Assembly (NCBI GenBank): GCA_022767515.1
Contig: JALENK010000056.1
Location: forward strand, 1-36,983
Direction: 5' to 3'
Origin: Clostridium sp.
GTDB lineage: Bacteria > Bacillota > Clostridia > Clostridiales > Clostridiaceae
DNA length: 36,983 nucleotides
In this document: positions 15,448-23,960 of the stretch, piece by piece
How positions within the stretch are numbered: the first letter of the stretch is position 1
Layout of the letters: each line of letters opens with the position of its first letter
Notes under the pieces: model-generated
Told to the model about the DNA's origin: nothing
Seen by the model: the letters and a program-made list of their open reading frames with translations, nothing else
Databases searched by the model: none
Made by a program: the position numbers and the translations under genes

Positions 15448-16389
15448 CTAATTAGATTTTTCTTTTAATATTGTTAACAAAATCTTACACATTATCGCTT
15501 CATTGAAGTTTCTAATATCAAATCCTAAGTATTTCTGAACCTTTTCCAACCTATATATAAGCGTATTTCTATGAATAAACAATTCTTTAGCTGCTTCACT
15601 TACATTTAAGTCTTTTTTAAAGAACACCTCAATTGTTTTTATCATTTCATTATTTATTTTTTTCAATCCAGCACTAAACTCTTTTCTTATTTCCTTTTTC
15701 TTATTTTGAGCTATATTATCAATTATTTCTTCGAATAATACATCTTTATCATCTAAAATATCTATATTCATATCATATTTTTTAGAAACTTCTATTCTTG
15801 TAGCTAATTTTTTAATTGCATTGTAAATTTCTTTATATCCATTTATTTTAGTATATGAAATTATTATTTTTCCAGAGACATTACTATTTAAAGTATCACG
15901 TATACTTAATGCATGCTCATTAATATCTTTTTTCAAGCCTAATATTATAAGTTTCTCTTCATTTTTTACTACATTAATTTCCTTTTCATCATAACATTCC
16001 TTTATGAGTTCATATGCTTCCTGATTCGAACCATCTATATAAATCATCATCACATACATTTTTTGCATAAGTAATGGGAATTCTTTTTTAATTTCATCTT
16101 CTTCAACAGTATTTCCACTTATTATTCTATCTATAATATCATTCTTATCACTTTCAGCACTAACAATAGAGTTTTCGATACAATATATTAATAATGAAAT
16201 GGCATTACTATCCTCATTATTTACTATAATTTTAAATTTCTCATTCAAATAATGAAATTCCTTTTCCACACAATTATCATATAAAACGAAACTAGGAGAT
16301 ATATAAATATCCCCTAGTTCATTACATATCTTAAATGGAATTTTCGAAATTGCATTAATGTTTTTCATTATAGCATTAATCTTTTCCAT
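15448..16389 (-). CDS. PucR/CdaR-type regulator within the mal cluster
   Basis: Protein of 313 residues with the PucR C-terminal helix-turn-helix (about 250-305): the segment FFKKDLNVSEAAKELFIHRN followed by TLIYRLEKVQKYLGFDI is diagnostic. The N-terminal 240 residues have no clear sensor domain by eye. PucR/CdaR proteins usually activate genes for purine, sugar-acid or amino-acid use. This one lies 17 bp after malK and before malE on the same strand, so it is probably cotranscribed with malK and may act on malE or malK promoters. That target is an inference from position. The protein is well formed with no sign of decay. Confidence 0.82.
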   Translation of the reverse strand: MEKINAIMKNINAISKIPFKICNELGDIYISPSFVLYDNCVEKEFHYLNEKFKIIVNNEDSNAISLLIYCIENSIVSAESDKNDIIDRIISGNTVEEDEIKKEFPLLMQKMYVMMIYIDGSNQEAYELIKECYDEKEINVVKNEEKLIILGLKKDINEHALSIRDTLNSNVSGKIIISYTKINGYKEIYNAIKKLATRIEVSKKYDMNIDILDDKDVLFEEIIDNIAQNKKKEIRKEFSAGLKKINNEMIKTIEVFFKKDLNVSEAAKELFIHRNTLIYRLEKVQKYLGFDIRNFNEAIMCKILLTILKEKSN

Positions 16390-16406
16390 TTATTCACCTC
16401 TAAAAA

Positions 16407-17516
16407 TTATAGAATGCTAGCTTCTGTTTCTTTGCTGAATATATGAATCTTTGTTGTATCAAAGTAAACCTTAGCCTTATCTCCTACCTTTAAGCTTGTA
16501 GTTCCATTAACTCTGATTGTAAATGTCATAGCACCTATCTTAATATAGATATAACTTTCAGCACCCATTAATTCGATAACTTCAACAGTACCTTCCATTA
16601 CTTGTGTTGGATTAGCACTTACTAATTCAGCATCATCATCTAAATGTTCTGGTCTAATACCAAATGTAATTCCTACTCCATCAATTCTTTCAGCTTTTAC
16701 TTTCTTAGCTACTGATTCAGGTAATTCTACCTTTTGTCCTTCATATACTGCATAAGCCTTTTCGCCATCCATTTCTACAACACCATCAAAGAAGTTCATT
16801 TGTGGGCTTCCGATAAAGCTTGCAACGAAAATATTTGCTGGATAATTGTAAATATTTTGTGGTGTATCAACTTGTTGAATTATACCATCCTTCATAACAA
16901 CTATTCTTGTTCCCATTGTCATAGCTTCTGTTTGGTCATGTGTAACATAAATAAATGTTGTTTGTAATTTATGATGTAACTTAGAAATTTCAGTTCTCAT
17001 TTGAACTCTTAGCTTTGCATCAAGGTTTGATAAAGGCTCGTCCATTAAGAATACCTTAGGATTTCTTACAATAGCTCTTCCTAGTGCAACTCTTTGTCTT
17101 TGACCTCCTGATAAAGCTCCTGGCTTTCTTTCAAGTAAGTGTTCTATATCAAGTCTCTTAGCTGCTTCTCTAACCTTTTGGTCTATTTCTTCTTTTGAAA
17201 CCTTTCTTAATTTCAAAGCAAATGCCATATTATCATATATTGTCATATGTGGATATAACGCATAGCTTTGGAAAACCATTGCTATATCTCTGTCTTTTGG
17301 TGATAAATCAGTACAGTTCCTTCCACCAATCCATAATTCACCCTTTGAAATATCTTCAAGTCCTGCAATCATTCTTAATGTAGTTGACTTACCACATCCT
17401 GAAGGACCAACGAATACTACGAATTCCTTATCTTCTATATCAAGATTAAAATCTTTAACTGCCGCTACATCTCCCGGATATATTTTCCAAATATTTTTTA
17501 ATTGTAAATCTGCCAT
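16407..17516 (-). CDS. malK: Sugar ABC transporter ATPase MalK/MsmK type
   Basis: Cytoplasmic ATPase of 369 residues that powers MalFG. Walker A is GPSGCGKST (about 37-45), the signature LSGGQRQRVALGRA, Walker B VFLMDEPLSNLDAKLR, and the switch histidine is in IYVTHDQTEAMT. The C-terminal OB-type regulatory domain (about 240-369, with GITFGIRPEHLDDD and a final IHIFSKETEASIL) marks the CUT1 subfamily. It is set apart from malEFG by the PucR gene but has its own promoter. Related MsmK ATPases can serve several sugar importers, so this one may be shared. GGGAGG precedes the ATG. Confidence 0.96.
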   Translation of the reverse strand: MADLQLKNIWKIYPGDVAAVKDFNLDIEDKEFVVFVGPSGCGKSTTLRMIAGLEDISKGELWIGGRNCTDLSPKDRDIAMVFQSYALYPHMTIYDNMAFALKLRKVSKEEIDQKVREAAKRLDIEHLLERKPGALSGGQRQRVALGRAIVRNPKVFLMDEPLSNLDAKLRVQMRTEISKLHHKLQTTFIYVTHDQTEAMTMGTRIVVMKDGIIQQVDTPQNIYNYPANIFVASFIGSPQMNFFDGVVEMDGEKAYAVYEGQKVELPESVAKKVKAERIDGVGITFGIRPEHLDDDAELVSANPTQVMEGTVEVIELMGAESYIYIKIGAMTFTIRVNGTTSLKVGDKAKVYFDTTKIHIFSKETEASIL

Positions 17517-17549
17517 TTATTAATTCCTCCCAATAAATAATTCTATATC

Positions 17550-17578
17550 ATTATAATTTATAAAAATGTTTACATCAA
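17550..17578 (-). promoter_or_regulatory. malK promoter
   Basis: On the minus strand TTGATG (17573-17578) and a perfect TATAAT (17550-17555) are 17 bp apart, about 34 bp upstream of the malK start codon. Confidence 0.7.
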
Positions 17579-17587
17579 GTGTAAAAG

Positions 17588-17638
17588 GTTACAAAAAATT
17601 ATTTTTTTTTTTGTAACTTTCTCTAAATATTATATAAT
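17588..17638 (+). promoter_or_regulatory. AraC-gene promoter with overlapping GTTACA palindrome
   Basis: TTGTAA (17611-17616) and TATAAT (17633-17638) are 16 bp apart. The -35 box is part of the second arm of an inverted repeat, GTTACAAAAAA (from 17588) and TTTTTTGTAAC (to 17617). The repeat also lies just upstream of the malK -35, so one regulator could act on both divergent genes. A TTTTTTGTAACC copy is present at 15437-15448, next to the malE promoter. Confidence 0.5.
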
Positions 17639-17659
17639 AAACTTATGAGGTGATATTTT

Positions 17660-18328
17660 ATGTATGATATATTTGAATCAGATATGTACTTTTTTAATAA
17701 CGATGTATTTAATATAATTGAATATAAAGACCGTAAATCCTTAATTCGACTAATTGAGCAAAAACATTCTTGGGAAAATACCGATAATATCCCTATGGCA
17801 ACTAAAAAAAATGACTTAATTATATGGAATGTCCTATTTATAAGAGAAATAATAAAAAAAGGGTCTTCTAAGCAATATCTACATCCTTTATATAATAAAT
17901 ATTATAAATCTATACTTAACTGTACCGATCTTCCCTCATTACAAAAATTAGAGATGAAAATGGCACTTGAATATTATGATATACTAGTTAATTTTGTTGA
18001 AGTTACAGACAATTTAATAATCAATAAGGTTGTTAATTATCTATATATGCACATTGAAGACCACTTATCTTTAAATGAAATTGCTATTGACCTCAATATC
18101 TCTACAGGTTACCTTTCAACTTGCTTTAAAAAGAATATGAATACCTCTGTTATGAACTATTTCAAAAAAATAAAGATTGAACGTGCTAAAACCTTACTTC
18201 GTAATTCAAATAAAAGTATATTGGAGATTTCTACAACTCTTGGTTTCTGTGACCAAGGTCATTTTACAAAAACCTTTAAAAGCATTGAGGGAATAACTCC
18301 TACTGAATATAAAAATAAACGCATATAA
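17660..18328 (+). CDS. AraC-family transcriptional regulator
   Basis: Protein of 222 residues. The C-terminal AraC DNA-binding domain is at about 122-222: YMHIEDHLSLNEIAIDLNIS then TGYLSTCFKKN for the first helix-turn-helix, and KSILEISTTLGFCDQGHFTK then FKSIEGITPTEYKNKR for the second. The N-terminal 120 residues are short and helical, with no cupin pattern seen; they resemble the linker region of YesN/YSIRK-type regulators. It is divergent to malK across 143 bp, which suggests control of malK or the mal cluster (inference). GAGGTG precedes the ATG at normal distance. Confidence 0.9.
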   Translation: MYDIFESDMYFFNNDVFNIIEYKDRKSLIRLIEQKHSWENTDNIPMATKKNDLIIWNVLFIREIIKKGSSKQYLHPLYNKYYKSILNCTDLPSLQKLEMKMALEYYDILVNFVEVTDNLIINKVVNYLYMHIEDHLSLNEIAIDLNISTGYLSTCFKKNMNTSVMNYFKKIKIERAKTLLRNSNKSILEISTTLGFCDQGHFTKTFKSIEGITPTEYKNKRI

Positions 18329-18329
18329 A

Positions 18330-18356
18330 AAAGAATCGAAACATCTTCGATTCTTT
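18330..18356. terminator. Bidirectional terminator after the AraC gene
   Basis: A perfect 11-bp stem, AAAGAATCGAA (18330-18340) and TTCGATTCTTT (18346-18356), with a 5-nt loop and flanking A/T runs. It separates the convergent AraC gene and the C_GCAxxG_C_C gene and overlaps the latter's stop codon. Confidence 0.88.
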
Positions 18357-18762
18357 ATTTACTAAATAACACTTCTTCTGCTATTTGAACTGCTACATCT
18401 ATACACTTAGCACATGAGCTTAACATCTTGCCACTGTTAACTCCCTTTATTTCCTGACATACAGTTGAGCCAATTCTTTCTTTAAATTTTTCTTGTATGT
18501 CTTTAGCTATTTGATATGTACTTTGCTTACTACTAGGATTTTCTAAATTACCAGAACTATTTTTAATCCCAGCTAAAAATATTGCCCCTGAAAGTGCTCC
18601 ACATGTACATTGCATAGAACCCATTCCAAGCCCAAAGCCTTCTGACAATTTAAATAATGATTTCTTATCCATATCAATATCTTCACAAAAACTACATACA
18701 ACCGCTTGTGCACAATTATACCCTTTTTGATGATATTCTGATGCTATTTCTCTTTTTTCCAT
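18355..18762 (-). CDS. C_GCAxxG_C_C family protein
   Basis: Small cysteine-rich protein of about 135 residues. Conserved cysteines appear in the family order: YNCAQAVVCSFCED, MQCTCGALSGAIF, a later TVCQEIKG and SCAKCIDVAVQ. The family is widespread in anaerobes and suspected to bind a metal or redox cofactor or to carry electrons; no reaction is established. The start is set at ATG 18762 because GAGGAGAGG lies just upstream; an in-frame ATG 27 bp earlier overlaps the epimerase gene and lacks a good site. It follows the epimerase gene by about 20 bp and is probably cotranscribed. Confidence 0.85.
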   Translation of the reverse strand: MEKREIASEYHQKGYNCAQAVVCSFCEDIDMDKKSLFKLSEGFGLGMGSMQCTCGALSGAIFLAGIKNSSGNLENPSSKQSTYQIAKDIQEKFKERIGSTVCQEIKGVNSGKMLSSCAKCIDVAVQIAEEVLFSK

Positions 18763-18781
18763 ATTTATCCTCTCCTCAAAT

Positions 18782-19666
18782 CTATTCATTTATTTTAATA
18801 GTATATTTGAATTTTTTCTCTTGACCAGGTAGTAATTTAATAATTCCTTCTTTTTCACTTATTTCTCCAGTAAATGAATCTAAGTCCGCATGTCCATTCC
18901 ATGGCTCTATACATATAAAATCTACCATTCTATCTGGTCCCCATAACGATAAAATATTAAATTCTTCAAAATCTACAGTTATACTTCTGTTATGCTTTCT
19001 ACTAGCTAAAGTTACTTTATTTGATTCTAAATTATTAAATATCTTAGTTCCATCCTTAAATAGTTCATCATTAATTAAAATCTCATCAAAATTTTCTTTA
19101 AATATTTTCTCATTTCCAGTTAGATAGTCGTTATCATTTATTTCTAATATAGTAGCCTTTTCTTCTTTCTTCTCAAATTTTAAATAATAATCCTCTAAAT
19201 CATCCCCTGCACCATACATTGGACAAGCAAAAGATGGGTGTACACCTAAATTAAAATAAAGCTCTTTATCATCTGTATTTTTTACTGTATACTCTGATAC
19301 TATTTCTCTACCTTTTAGTTCATATTTATTTATCAATGAAAATTTAAATGGATATATTTGTTCTGATTCACTAGTATTTTTTAGCTCAAATGCTATCACA
19401 TCATCCTTATATTCAATAAGCTTATACCTTGTTCTTGATGCAAATCCATGAACTGGCATAAAATATTCTTTATTTTGATACCTATATATCCAATCTTTTA
19501 CCTTGCATATAACAGGAAATAGCACATCCGTATCAAGCTTCCAAACAAAAGGTCTTCCCTTCCATAAGTAATCTTCACCATACTTTTTACTTATTATATG
19601 CTTTATATTTCCACCATGGGTATTAGCAATTATTTTAAAATATTCATTTTGAATTATGCACTCCAT
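18782..19666 (-). CDS. Aldose 1-epimerase family protein (LacX-like)
   Basis: Cytoplasmic sugar-phosphate or aldose mutarotase-like protein of 294 residues. It shows the fold's motifs: HGGNIKHIISKKYGEDYLW near the start, FMPVHGFASRTRYKLI, YFNLGVHPSFACPM with the likely catalytic histidine, and FICIEPWNGHADL near the end with the conserved glutamate. LacX-type members accompany galactose or other sugar genes but their substrate is mostly unknown. It has its own promoter and sits away from the mal cluster. Whether it works on glucose anomers from MalQ is speculation. Confidence 0.85.
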   Translation of the reverse strand: MECIIQNEYFKIIANTHGGNIKHIISKKYGEDYLWKGRPFVWKLDTDVLFPVICKVKDWIYRYQNKEYFMPVHGFASRTRYKLIEYKDDVIAFELKNTSESEQIYPFKFSLINKYELKGREIVSEYTVKNTDDKELYFNLGVHPSFACPMYGAGDDLEDYYLKFEKKEEKATILEINDNDYLTGNEKIFKENFDEILINDELFKDGTKIFNNLESNKVTLASRKHNRSITVDFEEFNILSLWGPDRMVDFICIEPWNGHADLDSFTGEISEKEGIIKLLPGQEKKFKYTIKINE

Positions 19667-19687
19667 TTCTCATCCCCCTATTAATTT

Positions 19688-19715
19688 ATTATAAATTTTT
19701 TTATATCTTTTGCAA
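19688..19715 (-). promoter_or_regulatory. Promoter of the epimerase gene
   Basis: On the minus strand TTGCAA (19710-19715) and TATAAT (19688-19693) are 16 bp apart, about 20 bp upstream of the start codon. Confidence 0.6.
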
Positions 19716-19735
19716 AGACTTAATTGTGAAGCCCC

Positions 19736-21325
19736 TTAATTAGAAACAGAAGATAAGTATTTTGTAATCATTCTTATTACAATTAAAGTCAATATCATAA
19801 GTAAGATAGCTATTGGCAAAACAATCCATGCATTTTGTACAAAACCTACCATGATTAATGACACAAATGATACTCCCGCTACTGTTAATGCATATGGAAG
19901 CTGTGATGACACATGATTTATATGATTACATCCAGCTCCTGAGGATGACATTATTGTTGTATCTGATATTGGTGAACAATGGTCCCCACATACAGCTCCA
20001 CCAAGACATGCAGATGTACTAATTATAACCATCTCTGAATCTTGAGCAAATACTGCTACCACAATAGGAATCAATATACTAAAAGTTCCCCATGAAGAAC
20101 CAGTTGAAAATGCCAAACCTAATGCAACTAAAAATATTATTGCAGGTAAGAAGTTTGCAAATGAAACCGCATAAACTTCCATAAGAGAAGCTACATATTC
20201 TTTTGTGCCTAACAAACCTGTCATATTACCAAGAGACCAAGCAAATACAAGTATTAAAATAGCTGGTACCATATCCTTAAATCCCTGTGGCACACATTCC
20301 ATAAATTCATTCAATAAAAGTACTTTTCTAAATATATAGAATATAAATGTAAATATTAAAGCAATAGCTGCTCCCATAGGAAGTGCTATTGATGCATTAC
20401 AATTAGCAAATCCATCTATAAGATTGCTACCTTCAAAAAAACCTCCAGTATAAAGCATACATATAACACAAGAAATTATTAAAACTAATATAGGTAATAC
20501 TAAATCATATACCTTTCCTTTTGAATCTATTTTATTATAATCCTCTGTACTATTATTATCTTCTTTCAATGAATTTAATTCATACCTCTTCATTAATCCA
20601 TAATCATTACCAGTTGTTATAATATAAATTATCATAACTAATGTAAGAATGGAATAAAAATTATAGGGTATAGTCTTTATAAATAATTCTATTCCATTAT
20701 AGCCTTCGACTAATCCCGACACGACTGCTGCCCATGATGAAATTGGTGCTATCATACAAATAGGCGCTGCTGTTGAATCTATTATATAAGCTAGCTTTTC
20801 TCTAGATATTTTGAATTTATCTGTAAGTGGTCTCATAACATTTCCTACCGTTAGACAATTAAAATAATCATCAATAAAAATGAAACTTCCAAGTCCAAAT
20901 GTAGCTGCCATAATTCCCTTTCTCGATTTAACCCTTTGAGCTACAGCTTCACCATATGCCCTAGTTGCTCCAGATTTATTTATCACAGCTACTAATATCC
21001 CAAGCATTATGAGAAACATTAATATACCTGCATTCCATTCATCAGCTAAAGACTTTATAAATCCTTCACTAATAACAGTAGCAAGTGCTTCTTGTACCAT
21101 AAATCCATTATAAAATAATGCTCCTACAACTATACCTAATAATAATGAAATATATACCTCCTTTGTAATAAGTGCTAATAATATCGCAATCACAGATGGT
21201 ATTAATGCCCAATATGTTCCTATAACCTTATTTGATGCTATTTCTCCTAATGCCTCAAATTTAAACATAATAAGTAGTAATATAAGAATACTTATTATTA
21301 GCAATACTATTTTCTTTTTTTTCAT
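19736..21325 (-). CDS. NhaC-family Na+/H+ antiporter
   Basis: Membrane protein of 529 residues with about 11-12 hydrophobic segments. Family blocks: YWALIPSVIAILLALITKEV, GSFIFIDDYFNCLTVGNVMR with the paired aspartates, PICMIAPISSWAAVVSG, LGLAFSTGSSWGTFSILIPI and GGAVCGDHCSPISDTTIMSS. Proteins of this family exchange sodium for protons, and some relatives carry malate/lactate or amino acids, so the substrate is open. It is a single gene with its own promoter. It is not clearly linked in function to its neighbours. Confidence 0.9.
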   Translation of the reverse strand: MKKKKIVLLIISILILLLIMFKFEALGEIASNKVIGTYWALIPSVIAILLALITKEVYISLLLGIVVGALFYNGFMVQEALATVISEGFIKSLADEWNAGILMFLIMLGILVAVINKSGATRAYGEAVAQRVKSRKGIMAATFGLGSFIFIDDYFNCLTVGNVMRPLTDKFKISREKLAYIIDSTAAPICMIAPISSWAAVVSGLVEGYNGIELFIKTIPYNFYSILTLVMIIYIITTGNDYGLMKRYELNSLKEDNNSTEDYNKIDSKGKVYDLVLPILVLIISCVICMLYTGGFFEGSNLIDGFANCNASIALPMGAAIALIFTFIFYIFRKVLLLNEFMECVPQGFKDMVPAILILVFAWSLGNMTGLLGTKEYVASLMEVYAVSFANFLPAIIFLVALGLAFSTGSSWGTFSILIPIVVAVFAQDSEMVIISTSACLGGAVCGDHCSPISDTTIMSSSGAGCNHINHVSSQLPYALTVAGVSFVSLIMVGFVQNAWIVLPIAILLMILTLIVIRMITKYLSSVSN

Positions 21326-21358
21326 AAGATGCTCCTTTAAATAAAGTTATATAAAAAT

Positions 21359-21387
21359 ACTTTAGCAAATTTAAAGGCTTTTTTCAA
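21359..21387 (-). promoter_or_regulatory. Promoter of the NhaC gene
   Basis: On the minus strand TTGAAA (21382-21387) and TAAAGT (21359-21364) are 17 bp apart, about 30 bp upstream of the start codon. Confidence 0.5.
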
Positions 21388-21393
21388 TTATAT

Positions 21394-23853
21394 TTAAATA
21401 TTTTTTAATATAACACCAATTAATTCCTTTGCTCTGTCGATATTAATATTTAAGATACTTTCTTTAAGTTCCATATTTAATTTATCAAATTTATGACTAA
21501 ACTCTGTTTTATCAATTTGAGCTACAATCTCATCAGCCAAATCAATATCCATATTTTCAATTGCAGTCTCTAAATCCTTAAATTTTTCGACTAACTCTTC
21601 TTTAGTTCTTATCATACATTCTTCTGAACTTTCATTTTGAATTAAAGACAACACATATGGTTCAATTTTTGATTTTATAGTCATTTGTTTTTCTAAAAAC
21701 ATATTATGATTTAGCTTTATCTTATCAACCTCACCATTTTTACCATAGTATTCCATTTCTTGTGCTAATTCTGCCAAATCCTTTGCGCCAATGGTTTTAG
21801 CACTACTTTTCAATGCATGAACTTTAATCGTATAGTTCTTTAAATTATCATCCACATCTATTTTTTCAAAATATTCATTTATTTCATTTTCAATACAATC
21901 AATTGCCAAATAATAATTCTTGAGTATCTCGTTGTATGTATCTAAACCACCTACATTTTCAATTATTTCTTCCATATTTTCAAATAATCCAAATGCCACA
22001 TTGCTAAATTCTTCATTCTCCTTTTTTATAAACTCTATTAAGTCCTGTGATAAATTTTTTTGAATAATACTTCCTAAAATCTTTGAATTAATAGGCTTTT
22101 CTACATAGTCCTCAAAACCTGCCTCTAAATATTTTTCTCTAGCTCCCTTTATTGCATTAGCAGTTAAAGCTATAACTTTACTTTCTCTACTAATATTTTC
22201 TTTTTGAACCTTCATTTTATTTAAAGTTTCTATTCCATCCATCTCAGGCATCATATGATCTAAGAATATAATATCATATCTATTATGTTTAACTAATTCA
22301 AGACATTCCCTTCCACTACCTGCAGTCTGTAATTGCACTTTATATTTTTTTAAAAGTGCTTTAACTACAGCCAGATTCATTTCATTATCATCAACAACTA
22401 ATATCTTAGCATTAGGTGCAATAAAGTCTACTTGGTATGGTTTCTTTTCTATATTTTTTTCTTTATATGTTTCGATTGTATTTTTTATTGGTGTCTTATC
22501 AACTATACCTTGTGGAATTTCCACAGTAAACGTTGAGCCTTCCCCATATATACTTTCTACATCAATATAACCATCCATTAAATTTACAAGTTTTTCTGTT
22601 ATATTCATTCCAAGACCTGTTCCCTGAATCTTCCTATTTCTTTCCTCATCAACTCTTTCAAAGGATTCAAAAATACTACTTAAAGCTTCTTGCCTTATTC
22701 CCACTCCAGTATCTTCTACAGCTATAACTAATCTTACATATTCCTGTATATCACTTTGATAAATATCATATTCTTTAATATCTTCCACTTTTGTATATAT
22801 ACAAGACACATATATATTTATAAATCCTTTTTGGGTATATTTAAAAGCATTTGACAATATATTAGTCATTACCTGCTTTATCCTCATCTCATCTCCATAA
22901 AGAACACTAGGCATATCCTGAGATATCTCTACATTAAAAGTCAAGCCCTTTTTCTGCATTTTTAATTTTACTAAATCAACTTCATCTTTAATCAATTCAT
23001 AAACATCATAAGGATTATTTATTATTCTCAACTTATGAGCCTCCATCTTAGAAACATCTAAGATATCATTTACCGTACTTAATAATGACTCACTTGCATC
23101 TTTTATATTCTGTGCATATTCTCTAATTACCTCCTCATTACTTTCCTCTAATATCATTTCATCCATTCCAATAATAGCATTTATAGGAGTCCTTATCTCA
23201 TGCGACATACTTGCAAAAAAGTCATTTTTAATTTTAACCTGTGTCTTTACATTTATATTTTCAATATTCTGATTAAACAATGCATCAAAAAATGTCTTTG
23301 CATATTTTGATACTATCATAACCGTTATAAATACAAATATATATTCTATTGTAAAGCCTAAGCCAAATGAAATAAACCATACTATTGGCGTAAAATTAGG
23401 ATTTACTTGATTAAATACTTGGGACTCATCAAACGAACGAACATATAAACTAATAACCATGAAAAAATAACACATAATACATATATTCCTTGAAAACTTA
23501 TGGTCATAATATACACAACTCATTAAAGGAACAAGCCCATAGGTAATATAAATTCCTACTCCTTGATATGTAGATATTACGACTATAAATGTTTCTAACA
23601 AAATCATTGCAAAATATCTTGTAATGTTATGATATTTTATATTTAAATTTAAAAAATAATATATCACATTTAATAAAAGACAGCCTATAATAACTCTTAA
23701 AATCATTCTATATTCTACACAAAATATGCCAAAATATGAGCCTATAGATATAAGTGGACCTACCAATAAACTACTCCAAAATATATATTTTATTTTTCTA
23801 TTAACTCTAATATTATTCTGCTTTATAAACTCTTTTTCATCAATCATATTCAT
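21394..23853 (-). CDS. Hybrid sensor histidine kinase with receiver and Hpt domains
   Basis: Membrane phosphorelay protein of 819 residues. About six membrane segments (26-185) form a sensor without a large extracellular loop. Then come HisKA with the phospho-His in ASMSHEIRTPINAIIGM (His218), the ATPase domain (NAFKYT, DTGVGI, GTGLGM), a receiver domain with KILVVDDNEMNL and phospho-Asp in FLDHMMPEMDG (Asp532), and an Hpt domain with IKVHALKSSAKTIGA (His679). The chain could run His218, Asp532, His679 to an unlinked regulator; no output gene adjoins it. It has its own promoter and is separated from phoR by a terminator, so it need not be part of the phosphate system. Confidence 0.93.
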   Translation of the reverse strand: MNMIDEKEFIKQNNIRVNRKIKYIFWSSLLVGPLISIGSYFGIFCVEYRMILRVIIGCLLLNVIYYFLNLNIKYHNITRYFAMILLETFIVVISTYQGVGIYITYGLVPLMSCVYYDHKFSRNICIMCYFFMVISLYVRSFDESQVFNQVNPNFTPIVWFISFGLGFTIEYIFVFITVMIVSKYAKTFFDALFNQNIENINVKTQVKIKNDFFASMSHEIRTPINAIIGMDEMILEESNEEVIREYAQNIKDASESLLSTVNDILDVSKMEAHKLRIINNPYDVYELIKDEVDLVKLKMQKKGLTFNVEISQDMPSVLYGDEMRIKQVMTNILSNAFKYTQKGFINIYVSCIYTKVEDIKEYDIYQSDIQEYVRLVIAVEDTGVGIRQEALSSIFESFERVDEERNRKIQGTGLGMNITEKLVNLMDGYIDVESIYGEGSTFTVEIPQGIVDKTPIKNTIETYKEKNIEKKPYQVDFIAPNAKILVVDDNEMNLAVVKALLKKYKVQLQTAGSGRECLELVKHNRYDIIFLDHMMPEMDGIETLNKMKVQKENISRESKVIALTANAIKGAREKYLEAGFEDYVEKPINSKILGSIIQKNLSQDLIEFIKKENEEFSNVAFGLFENMEEIIENVGGLDTYNEILKNYYLAIDCIENEINEYFEKIDVDDNLKNYTIKVHALKSSAKTIGAKDLAELAQEMEYYGKNGEVDKIKLNHNMFLEKQMTIKSKIEPYVLSLIQNESSEECMIRTKEELVEKFKDLETAIENMDIDLADEIVAQIDKTEFSHKFDKLNMELKESILNINIDRAKELIGVILKNI

Positions 23854-23887
23854 ATAATCACGTTCCTTATTCAGTAATAATACTATT

Positions 23888-23916
23888 ATTTTACCATATT
23901 TTTATATATACAACAA
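23888..23916 (-). promoter_or_regulatory. Promoter of the hybrid kinase gene
   Basis: On the minus strand TTGTTG (23911-23916) and TAAAAT (23888-23893) are 17 bp apart, directly after the phoR terminator. Confidence 0.5.
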
Positions 23917-23920
23917 AAAA

Positions 23921-23946
23921 TAGACAGTCTCTATTAGTACTGTCTA
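23921..23946 (-). terminator. Terminator of the pst-pho operon
   Basis: An 8-bp stem, TAGACAGT (23921-23928) with ACTGTCTA (23939-23946), followed on the minus strand by TTTTTT. It lies 14 bp after the phoR stop and ends the seven-gene phosphate operon. Confidence 0.85.
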
Positions 23947-23960
23947 CCTTACTAAAAATC

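Noticed and set aside
17588-17617. GTTACA palindrome as a terminator
   Set aside because: No gene ends there from either side; it lies between two divergent promoters and overlaps a -35 box, so an operator is more likely.
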